A stretch of DNA of 62,715 nt from Nitrospirota bacterium. GTDB taxonomy: Bacteria > Nitrospirota > Thermodesulfovibrionia > Thermodesulfovibrionales > UBA9159. Below, one piece after another: positions 54,915 to 62,417 of this stretch. How positions within the stretch are numbered: the first letter of the stretch is position 1; every line of letters starts with the position of its first letter. Below the pieces are notes generated by a model, which did not search any database, was not told where the DNA came from, and saw nothing but the letters and a program-made list of their open reading frames with translations. Location of the stretch: assembly GCA_021790195.1 (NCBI GenBank), contig JAJYIF010000020.1:1-62715 (forward strand), written 5' to 3'. Both the position numbers and the translations under genes were made by a program.

Positions 54915-55394
54915 ATGCCGGAACCAGTCTGGGTGGAAGAATATTTTGGCGAGACCGGTGCGGTCCTTGACGAGAAACAGAAGAGGAGGGGCCTGCTGAT
55001 CCATGCCTTTCAGGAGATTCAGAAGGAGCACAACTATCTTCCGGAGGATAGGCTCAATGAGCTTTCCCGGGACCTCGGCATCCCCCTTTCCGAGGTATAT
55101 AGCACGGCCTCTTTCTATAAGCATTTCTATTTCAAGCCGAGGGGAAAGAATATTGTCTGCGTCTGCACCGGGACAGCCTGTCACGTCAGGGGCGCATCAA
55201 AGGTGCTCCAGAGACTTGAAGAGGAATTCGGTATAAAGGAAGGCGAAACAACCCCGGACAGCTCAATGACACTCGAGACGGTCGGCTGTGTCGGATGCTG
55301 CGGCCTTGCCCCGGTTGCGACAGTCAATGAAGAGGTAGTGGGCGAGATTGATGCGGCCAAGGCGGAAATGCTGATCACCAAAGTGAAGGGATAG
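54915..55394 (+). CDS. nuoE: NuoE-like NADH dehydrogenase subunit (thioredoxin-like [2Fe-2S])
   Basis: A 159-residue 24-kDa-type subunit with the [2Fe-2S] ligands in CVCTGTACHVRGA (two Cys) and TVGCVGCCGLAPV (two Cys). It partners the NuoF-like flavoprotein in passing electrons to or from NAD(P)H. AAGGAGG precedes the ATG. It begins the operon nuoE, nuoF-CBS, ferredoxin-like protein and nuoG. Homologues also serve electron-bifurcating hydrogenases (HydC) and NAD-dependent formate dehydrogenases. Confidence 0.95.
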   Translation: MPEPVWVEEYFGETGAVLDEKQKRRGLLIHAFQEIQKEHNYLPEDRLNELSRDLGIPLSEVYSTASFYKHFYFKPRGKNIVCVCTGTACHVRGASKVLQRLEEEFGIKEGETTPDSSMTLETVGCVGCCGLAPVATVNEEVVGEIDAAKAEMLITKVKG

Positions 55395-55406
55395 GAAGGG
55401 GCGCGC

Positions 55407-57746
55407 ATGGAAAAGCTGTTGAACAGGGATGATTTGAAGAAACTGAGGGAGAAGCTGGCATCAGAGGTGTTTCTCGAGGGGAAGGAGCGGGCGAGGGTAT
55501 GCTGTGGGACCGCCTGCACCGCTTCGGGTTCCTCGAAGGTGGTTCATGCGCTTGAAGAGGAAGCAAGGAAGAAGGGCCTCGACATGGAGGTCGTGAGAAC
55601 AGGGTGCCAGGGCATGTGCCAGAAGGGCCCGATCATGAAGATGGAACCCCAGAACATCTTCTATCAGAGGGTGAAACCCGAACAGGCAACGTCACTTATA
55701 GGTTATACCTTCGAGACCGGCACACCTTTCAGAGAAGCCCTTTATAGGAAAGATATCCTCAGCGAGCCCATCACGGAGATGCTTGACCTGCCTTTCTATA
55801 AGAAACAGCTCCGTATTGCGCTCAGGAACAACGACAAGATCGACCCGGCCAATATATTGCATTACATTGCGGTGGGAGGGTACGCAGGCCTTGAGAAGGC
55901 GCTTTCCGCCATGAGCCCGGAGGACGTCTTGCATGAAGTGGACCGGGCGCTTCTGAGGGGAAGGGGCGGGGCCGGTTTTCCGGCCGGAAAGAAGTGGATG
56001 CACACAAAGAGCGCACCCGGAAACATAAAATTCGTCATCGCCAACGGAGATGAAGGAGACCCCGGGGCCTTTATGGACAGGTCCATTATGGAGGGCGACC
56101 CCCACAGTCTTTTTGAGGGCATGCTCCTCTGCGCTTATGCCATAGGAGCGTCCTACGGCTTCATATACGTCCGGCATGAGTATCCCCTTGCGGTCAGGAA
56201 CCTCAAGCAGGCGATTCATCAGGCGGAGGAGCTCGGACTCCTTGGCAGGAACATCCTCGGCAGCGGCTTCAGCTTCCACCTTGACGTGAGGGAGGGCGCC
56301 GGCGCTTTCGTCTGCGGAGAGTCCACCGCCCTAGTTGCGTCTATCGAGGGAGAAAGGGGGTTCCCAAGGCCGCGACCTCCAAGGCTCTCCGAGCCTGGCG
56401 GAGGCGTCTGGGGATACCCGAGCAACCTGAACAATATCGAGACCTATGCCTGTGTGCCGCCCATTATTGAAAAAGGCGCGGACTGGTTTCGGAGCATCGG
56501 CACGGAAACTTCCCCCGGCACCAAGGTCTTTGCCCTTACCGGCAAGGTCAAGAACACGGGTCTGGTCGAAGTGCCCATGGGAACGACGCTCAGGGAGATC
56601 ATCTTCGATATCGGCGGCGGCATCCTTAATGACAAGAAGATAAAGGCGGTCCAAACCGGCGGACCTTCGGGAGGATGCATTCCGGCGAGCCTGCTCGATA
56701 CCCCGGCGGATTTCGATTCTCTATGGAAAGTGGGCTCGATGATGGGCTCGGGCGGAATGGTCGTCATAGACGAGGACACCTGCATGGTGGACGTGGCGAA
56801 ATACTTTCTTTCTTTCACCCAGTCGGAGTCCTGCGGGAAGTGCCCTCCGTGCAGGATCGGGACTTACCAGATGCTGGAGATCCTTAAAGATATCACGAGC
56901 GGAAAGGGAAAGCACGGCGACATCGAGAGACTTATAGAGATGGGGAGACAGATCCAGAAAGGGTCTCTGTGCGGGTTGGGCCAGTCGGCCCCGAACCCGG
57001 TGCTCAGCACAATCCAGTATTTCAGGGACGAATACGAGGAACATATCTATGGGAAATACTGCAGGGCAAATGTGTGCGGGGGCACCGGCGTCTTCGTGAT
57101 CAATTCCGCGGAGTGCATCAGCTGCGGGCTCTGCAAGCAGGCCTGCGCCTACGGGGCCGTGAAAGAGACCAGAGAACACTTCTTTATTGACCAGGATGTC
57201 TGTGAAAAATGCAAGGCGTGCTTTAACGCGTGCCCCATCAGCGCGGTCAAGATAAGAAAGCAAAGCATTGTGAAGCTCGAAGAGCAGTTCAGGGTACCTC
57301 CTGAAAAGATTGAGCTACTCGAAAGGAGAGCGAAAATGACACTGAAGGACCTGTTACAGGCGAAGCCTTCAAAGATGGTTACGTGCAAAACAACATGCAT
57401 TGTTGCCGACGCGATAACGGTCATGGACGGACACAATGTCGGCTCCATACTGGTGCTGGATGAGAACGAGAAACTGGCCGGTATCTTCACTGAGAGGGAC
57501 ATCATGCACTGTTTCGCGAAGAACATTAATTTCAAGGAGGAGACCATGGCTACTATTATGACCGCCAAGCCGATCGCCCTTGGGTCGGCCACGGACATAA
57601 GTGTCGCCATTGCGGTCATGTCGGAAAAGAAGATCAGGCATCTGCCGGTCATGGAGGACGACAAGATCATCGGAATGGTTTCATACCGGGACCTGGTTTC
57701 TTACCTGCTGCCTGAGGTCATCTACATGGCGGAAGATATCTATTAG
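55407..57746 (+). CDS. nuoF: NuoF-like flavoprotein with ferredoxin domain and C-terminal CBS pair
   Basis: A 779-residue fusion. Residues 1-115 are a thioredoxin-like [2Fe-2S] domain (CCGTACTASGSSK, TGCQGMCQKGP). Residues about 150-560 are the NuoF core: FMN site GRGGAGFPAGKKW, NADH site GDEGDPGAFMD, and the [4Fe-4S] motif ESCGKCPPCRIG. Two [4Fe-4S] clusters follow (CISCGLCKQAC, CEKCKACFNACP), then a CBS-domain pair (about 643-779: VGSILVLDENEKLAGIFTERD, IRHLPVMEDDKIIGMVSYRD). The HydB-like layout is usual for bifurcating enzymes; the CBS pair is not. An in-frame ATG at 57336 with AAAGGAG upstream could also yield the CBS module alone. Confidence 0.93.
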   Translation: MEKLLNRDDLKKLREKLASEVFLEGKERARVCCGTACTASGSSKVVHALEEEARKKGLDMEVVRTGCQGMCQKGPIMKMEPQNIFYQRVKPEQATSLIGYTFETGTPFREALYRKDILSEPITEMLDLPFYKKQLRIALRNNDKIDPANILHYIAVGGYAGLEKALSAMSPEDVLHEVDRALLRGRGGAGFPAGKKWMHTKSAPGNIKFVIANGDEGDPGAFMDRSIMEGDPHSLFEGMLLCAYAIGASYGFIYVRHEYPLAVRNLKQAIHQAEELGLLGRNILGSGFSFHLDVREGAGAFVCGESTALVASIEGERGFPRPRPPRLSEPGGGVWGYPSNLNNIETYACVPPIIEKGADWFRSIGTETSPGTKVFALTGKVKNTGLVEVPMGTTLREIIFDIGGGILNDKKIKAVQTGGPSGGCIPASLLDTPADFDSLWKVGSMMGSGGMVVIDEDTCMVDVAKYFLSFTQSESCGKCPPCRIGTYQMLEILKDITSGKGKHGDIERLIEMGRQIQKGSLCGLGQSAPNPVLSTIQYFRDEYEEHIYGKYCRANVCGGTGVFVINSAECISCGLCKQACAYGAVKETREHFFIDQDVCEKCKACFNACPISAVKIRKQSIVKLEEQFRVPPEKIELLERRAKMTLKDLLQAKPSKMVTCKTTCIVADAITVMDGHNVGSILVLDENEKLAGIFTERDIMHCFAKNINFKEETMATIMTAKPIALGSATDISVAIAVMSEKKIRHLPVMEDDKIIGMVSYRDLVSYLLPEVIYMAEDIY

Positions 57747-57758
57747 AGGTGGGGAAAG

Positions 57759-58358
57759 ATGGAGAAGAGCTCTGCGGAGAAGAAAGAGATCAAGATTGAA
57801 GAGCTGAAAATACACGCCGAGGAAAAGGGCTGCCCCGTGCAAAAGGCGCTTTGTTACATAACGGAATTCCTCGACGGTCCCATGTGCGGAAGATGTTTCC
57901 CCTGCTCCATGGGCAGCTATGAGGCGAAGATAAGACTCGAAAGGATCGCGGGCGGCGGAGGCTCCGGCGAAGACGTGAGGGCCCTCAAAAGGATTGCCGG
58001 GAACATGCTCGAGTCCTCCTTCTGCAAGAAGGGGAAGGACACGGCGAGGTTCATTGTCGACTGGATGGCTTCGGACGTTTTCGACGTGCATGCCGGAGGA
58101 GGGTGCCCCTCGATGGAGTGCCGGGCCCTTGTTGAATACCGTATCATCCCCGGCAAGTGCGACGCGTGCGGCCTCTGTATGGACGCCTGCAGGCCCCACG
58201 CTATTCTCGGACAAAAGAGAAAGCCTTATCAGAGCGGATATCCGGCTTTTGAGATCCGGCAAAAGAGGTGCACTAAATGCGACAATTGCAGGGGCGTCTG
58301 CCCGACAGGGGCGATTGTGGTCGTCAATGCAAATTTCAGGGAGTCCGTAGGCGTTTAA
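57759..58358 (+). CDS. Truncated NuoF-like [4Fe-4S] domain fused to ferredoxin
   Basis: A 199-residue iron-sulfur protein. Residues about 20-95 resemble only the C-terminal [4Fe-4S] domain of NuoF (CGRCFPCSMGSYEAK, then SSFCKKGKD), without any FMN or NADH part. It continues with a spacer containing GGGCPSMEC and two [4Fe-4S] ferredoxin motifs (CDACGLCMDACRP, CTKCDNCRGVCPTG). It lies 12 bases after nuoF and is followed by the nuoG-like gene after 101 bases. It probably provides an extra electron-exit path for the complex. I know no assigned name. Confidence 0.85.
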   Translation: MEKSSAEKKEIKIEELKIHAEEKGCPVQKALCYITEFLDGPMCGRCFPCSMGSYEAKIRLERIAGGGGSGEDVRALKRIAGNMLESSFCKKGKDTARFIVDWMASDVFDVHAGGGCPSMECRALVEYRIIPGKCDACGLCMDACRPHAILGQKRKPYQSGYPAFEIRQKRCTKCDNCRGVCPTGAIVVVNANFRESVGV

Positions 58359-58423
58359 AAAGGACTCGATACTGATGTTCGCAGTCGGATTGCGGGAACG
58401 GCGATGCTCCACCTGCAATAGGC

Positions 58424-58440
58424 TGACGGGCACGACTCAA
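58424..58440 (+). promoter_or_regulatory. Repeated motif, copy 2 (upstream of nuoG)
   Basis: TGACGGGCACGACTCAA, matching the copy at 54641 without its inner GACA. It ends nine bases before the AGGAGG of the nuoG-like gene, so it would lie in the mRNA leader. Confidence 0.35.
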
Positions 58441-58459
58441 GAAAAAGGAGGAATTTTGA

Positions 58460-60475
58460 GTGGCAAACGTGGTAAGACTCACTATAGACGGCAGAGAGAT
58501 TCACGCGCATGAGGGAATGAACCTCATCGATGCGGCTGAGCTCGGAGGTATCCATATACCGAATCTTTGCTACCTGAAAGGGATGAAGGGCATCGGCGCT
58601 TGCCGCTTGTGCATGGTCGAAATCGAGGGGTTGAAGGCCCCGATGATAGCCTGCACCACAAAGGTGAAGGAAGGGATGAAGGTCAAAACGAAGACCGATA
58701 AGGTCCTCGAAACCAGAAAGTTTGTGATAGACCTTGTCCTGTCCATGCACCCCCTTGACTGCATGACCTGCACGAAGGCGGGCGTATGCAATCTCCAGAA
58801 ATACGCCTATGATTTCGAGATCAAGGAATCGACTTTCATCAGAAAGCAATTCGGGTTCTCTGTGGACGACGCCAACCCTTTTATCAAGCGGGACCCAGAT
58901 TACTGCGTGCTCTGCGGCAGATGCGTGAGGGTCTGCAAGGACCAGGGCACGAACGTTTTGGAGTTTATGGGACGGGGCGTTGGGTCGAAGGTAGCCACGG
59001 CAAATGACAGGCCCCTTCAGGATTCAGGGTGCACATTCTGCGGCAGCTGCGTGGACGCTTGTCCGGTGAACGCGCTTTTGGAGGCCGACAGGTGGCGCAG
59101 GGGGCGGGAATGGGATTACGAGAAGACCAATTCGGTCTGTCTGCTCTGCGGCAATGCCTGCGAGCTCAGAGTCAGCACGACGGACGGCAGGGTCGCGAAG
59201 ATAAATGCGGGTGCGCCCGAAGGCTCGCCCGAGAAATATATCTGCGCCTATGGCCGTTTTGGGTTCGACGCCATTGAGGCCGACTCCCGCATCAGGACGC
59301 CGATGAAGAGAGTGGACGGGCGACTGCAGGAAACGAGCTGGGAAGACGCCCTCGCCGCAGTTTCTCAGGAGATAAGAAAGGCCGGAGGCAATTCGGGGTT
59401 CGTCACTACGGCGGGCATCCTGAACGAGGATGCGCTGCTGTTGAAGAGATTTGCCTCGGAGGTGGCGGGGACCCATAACCTCGACAGCACCGCGAGCATA
59501 TACGGCGACGAGTCGATGCTCATTTCCGGAGGCGCTGACCTTGCATCGGCCGACCTTTTTGTGCTCGCAGGGCTTGACCCTGACCAGTGGAAGAGGGAGC
59601 TGCCGGGCCTCGATGCCATTATCAGGAAGAGGATCAATGAGGGAGCGAAGCTGATAACGATCAACTCCACGGAGCCGCGCATTTCATCTGTCGCTGCCAT
59701 TAATCTCATAGGTGAAGAGTTTCAGACGCTCAGGGCGCTGGCAAAGGCGATCATGGACGGGGGCATAAAAGTTAATGGGAAGCTCGCTTCTTCCGTCTCT
59801 GGAGCAACGATTACCGATGCGGTCGAGTCTGCTGCCGCGCTTTATCTCGCTGCCAGGGAGCCTGTGATTCTCTCGTCCCCCTCGCTCTATACGGCCTCAT
59901 CCAACTTTCGCATGCTGAAGGGAGCGGTAGTTTCGGTGTCCCCGGAAAGCAATTCGAAGGGCGTGGTCCTCATGGGGATCAAGAAGCAGGGGAAGTCTTA
60001 TCGGGAGATGACAGAGGGGAAGACGGCGCTTCTTTATGTTGTCGGGGAGATACCTTTACAAGAAAGTCCTCAGACGGATTTCCTGATTGTGCAGGCGTCG
60101 CACTTGACTGAGCTGGCGCAGAAGGCGGACATCGTCCTGCCTGTCGCAGCACACCTTGAGGCCGGTGGGACCATCGTAGACTTTCTCGGAAGGCTGAGAG
60201 AGATCCGGAAGGCGGTCGAACCGGCCGGCGAGGCGAAGAGCCACAGGGAGATATTTATCTCGCTCGCAAAGGCTATGGGAACTTCTATAGAGGAGGCAGG
60301 AGAGAGTGAGATAAGGAAGCTTGCAGAGATAGAAGCTGCCGCAACATTTCATCCCTTCGAGCGTCCGGGAGGTTTCGAGACAGAGACCGGGAATTTGATT
60401 AAGTCCATGAGATCATCGGTGACCAATGGTTCGAGACTCCTCTGGCTGACTGAACGGAGGAAGATGCCGGTGTAG
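58460..60475 (+). CDS. nuoG: NuoG-like iron-sulfur / molybdopterin-fold subunit
   Basis: A 671-residue protein: N-terminal [2Fe-2S] (CYLKGMKGIGACRLCMVEI), a His/Cys [4Fe-4S] motif (HPLDCMTCTKAGVCNL), two [4Fe-4S] clusters (CVLCGRCVRVC, CTFCGSCVDACP), a further cluster motif (CLLCGNACEL) and a molybdopterin-oxidoreductase fold (about 260-640). The C-terminal dinucleotide-binding domain of formate dehydrogenase is absent and no H-cluster motif exists, so it is neither a complete formate dehydrogenase nor a hydrogenase. It resembles NuoG. The start is GTG at 58460, with AAGGAGG 9 bases ahead. Confidence 0.88.
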   Translation: MANVVRLTIDGREIHAHEGMNLIDAAELGGIHIPNLCYLKGMKGIGACRLCMVEIEGLKAPMIACTTKVKEGMKVKTKTDKVLETRKFVIDLVLSMHPLDCMTCTKAGVCNLQKYAYDFEIKESTFIRKQFGFSVDDANPFIKRDPDYCVLCGRCVRVCKDQGTNVLEFMGRGVGSKVATANDRPLQDSGCTFCGSCVDACPVNALLEADRWRRGREWDYEKTNSVCLLCGNACELRVSTTDGRVAKINAGAPEGSPEKYICAYGRFGFDAIEADSRIRTPMKRVDGRLQETSWEDALAAVSQEIRKAGGNSGFVTTAGILNEDALLLKRFASEVAGTHNLDSTASIYGDESMLISGGADLASADLFVLAGLDPDQWKRELPGLDAIIRKRINEGAKLITINSTEPRISSVAAINLIGEEFQTLRALAKAIMDGGIKVNGKLASSVSGATITDAVESAAALYLAAREPVILSSPSLYTASSNFRMLKGAVVSVSPESNSKGVVLMGIKKQGKSYREMTEGKTALLYVVGEIPLQESPQTDFLIVQASHLTELAQKADIVLPVAAHLEAGGTIVDFLGRLREIRKAVEPAGEAKSHREIFISLAKAMGTSIEEAGESEIRKLAEIEAAATFHPFERPGGFETETGNLIKSMRSSVTNGSRLLWLTERRKMPV

Positions 60476-60505
60476 ATTTCTTTTAACAGGGCTGACCTCA
60501 ACTCG

Positions 60506-60535
60506 CCCCGCCTGAAAAGGCGGGGTCCTTTTTTT
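60506..60535 (+). terminator. Rho-independent terminator after the NuoEFG-like operon
   Basis: CCCCGCCT-GAAA-AGGCGGGG (60506-60525) is a perfect 8-bp stem with a GAAA tetraloop, followed by TCC and seven T (60529-60535). It lies 31 bases past the nuoG stop. The adjacent minus-strand gene ends at 60549. Confidence 0.92.
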
Positions 60536-60548
60536 GTAGGAAGAGTAT

Positions 60549-62324
60549 TCAGCCTTTCGACTCGCGAATGGCCTGAAGCAGGCCCATGGCTGCGGCCCTG
60601 GGTCCTATATGCTCGAACCCCCCGATGCCCAGCCTTGTCCGCACCTGCCCGACCTTGACTTCGGCCCTGAACATATGACCGAAATAAAGCTTTGCCTGCA
60701 TTTCGTGGATGTCCCTGCGCTGCGGCGCGCCGAAGGGATTGGCGAAATAGGTATGAACCAGGCCCTTTTCATCAGTCGTGCCCTTGGCAAGCCTCGCTCC
60801 GCTCCTGAAGACTTCGAGAGCCTCTTCATCGGACTTGAAGAGCTCCACCACCGAATGGTCGTCGTCTATCTGCTCGTAGTTGTTTGCATAGAGCAGGAAG
60901 TCGACCGGGTAGCCCTTGATGACGTGATTGTACCTCGTCACAGGAATGATAAGTCTCGCATTGATCTTGTCCGGGTTCATGAAGATCGATCTGTCGATTT
61001 CCTCATACGCATATCCGGCCTCCAGGTCGTCGAGTCTGACGAAGGCGCCGATCTCGGTGCCGTATCCGGCGACCCTGCCATCGGCATCGATGCCGATGGA
61101 GCCCATGTCATCGAATATTATCTTGAGGTCGCAGATGTCTTCCGTATTGAGTGTGCGGAACGCCTCGATCGTCTCCGATTTCCCCGCGCCGCTGTCGCCG
61201 ACAATGACGACATTTGCCTGTGCTCCGTCCTTCAGTCTGACATGGACCATGGCGCCGTGGACGGGAAGTCGTCCCCTTTTCAGCATCGCAATGTTATGCA
61301 GGGTCAGGGCCATCTTTTTGAAGTAACCGAAATAGTCCACCTCTTCAGAATATCCTACCAGCCCGGTCAGGATGTTATTGTCCTTGTCCTCGAAGAAGAC
61401 GGTATCGGATTTGAGAGCCTGCCCCTGCAGACCGAAGAGCATGATCAAATCCGGCTTTCGATTGCGGACATCCTCGTAACCTGCTATTTCGAACAGGTTG
61501 GAAAGGGAGAGCGCAAGTGATATGAAATCCTGGTGGAAGAATATAAACGCCGTCAGCTCCCCGACCTTTGCGGGATAGCAGAACCACTCTGTCGGGTCGA
61601 CTCTGAGAGCGCTTTGTGACAGGCCGTCTATCTCCTCGAACGCGCCTTTTCTCTGGTTGGACCTGGGATAGAAAATAACGGGGGGATTGACGAGAGAAAG
61701 CCTGATGAAAGGTACTTGTGCGAGACTGCTGTAAAGGCCGGGACACATCCAGTCAATCTGCTCTGTGAGCATCCCCATGTTTGCTCCCGAGGGCAGCTGC
61801 CTGTAAACCCTGGGGCTGCTTCCGGTGATGTTCTGCGCAATACTCCTGTAAACGTAAAGAACAAGGTTCTTGAAGTCCTCGTTGGATTTTATGAACTGTA
61901 CTCCGTGAAGTTCGCTGTTGGTCGCCTCCTGCCTTTTGGGGGCCTCCAGATAAAGAAAACGCTCGAAGCGGCGCCAGTAATTGTAGAGCTCCTCGACTAA
62001 CTCGTGCAGCTCTTCCTTGTGCGAGAGGACCGGCCCGAAGTCGCTGTTCATAGCAGTTATCTCTGCGGACGTGTGGCTGGCAAGCAGCCTGAGCAGGTTT
62101 GCCATATATGCTGGCAGGTCCTTCCTCTTAAGCTGGGGCAGGGTTTCGAGAAGGAAGGCAAAGAGCGCGCTTCCCCTGGCAGCAGCTCTCTCGATAAAAC
62201 GGTCTACGAGATCGAGGAAGAGCGGGCTTCTCAAGAGCTTTTCCGGCGTGTCACAGTATATGCGCACGTAATCCATGATTACTTTGTTGCGGGTGATGAT
62301 ATAGGGCTTCTTAACGGAAATCAC
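60549..62324 (-). CDS. PEPCK/HprK-like P-loop protein
   Basis: A 591-residue protein. The C-terminal half (about 350-560) carries HGAMVHVRL, a P-loop GDSGAGKSET (about 373-382) and IIFDDMGSI, as in the PEP-carboxykinase/HPr-kinase superfamily, followed by a PEPCK-like stretch (DRSIFMNPDKINARLIIPV). The N-terminal ~340 residues have no recognised family and contain helix-rich, Arg/Leu segments. It could be a kinase or a PEPCK-like enzyme; substrate and function are not predictable. GTG at 62324 is the tabulated start; ATG at 62276 is the alternative. A TATAAT (62338-62333, minus) sits just upstream. It lies next to the CRISPR array but shows no Cas features. Confidence 0.7.
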   Translation of the reverse strand: MISVKKPYIITRNKVIMDYVRIYCDTPEKLLRSPLFLDLVDRFIERAAARGSALFAFLLETLPQLKRKDLPAYMANLLRLLASHTSAEITAMNSDFGPVLSHKEELHELVEELYNYWRRFERFLYLEAPKRQEATNSELHGVQFIKSNEDFKNLVLYVYRSIAQNITGSSPRVYRQLPSGANMGMLTEQIDWMCPGLYSSLAQVPFIRLSLVNPPVIFYPRSNQRKGAFEEIDGLSQSALRVDPTEWFCYPAKVGELTAFIFFHQDFISLALSLSNLFEIAGYEDVRNRKPDLIMLFGLQGQALKSDTVFFEDKDNNILTGLVGYSEEVDYFGYFKKMALTLHNIAMLKRGRLPVHGAMVHVRLKDGAQANVVIVGDSGAGKSETIEAFRTLNTEDICDLKIIFDDMGSIGIDADGRVAGYGTEIGAFVRLDDLEAGYAYEEIDRSIFMNPDKINARLIIPVTRYNHVIKGYPVDFLLYANNYEQIDDDHSVVELFKSDEEALEVFRSGARLAKGTTDEKGLVHTYFANPFGAPQRRDIHEMQAKLYFGHMFRAEVKVGQVRTRLGIGGFEHIGPRAAAMGLLQAIRESKG

Positions 62325-62417
62325 TGTGATTTATTATAAGGGCTCGTTACAAGAAAAATAAAGGCTGACTCGATGAAAGTCTTTCACGTGCGTGGCCGAC
62401 AGATCCCGCCCTCGTCA

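Noticed and set aside
62350-62417. Possible extra degenerate CRISPR repeat ahead of the first repeat
   Set aside because: GTCTTTCACGTGCG...CCGAC shares only a few bases with the repeat ends, and the spacing of 17 bases does not fit the array.
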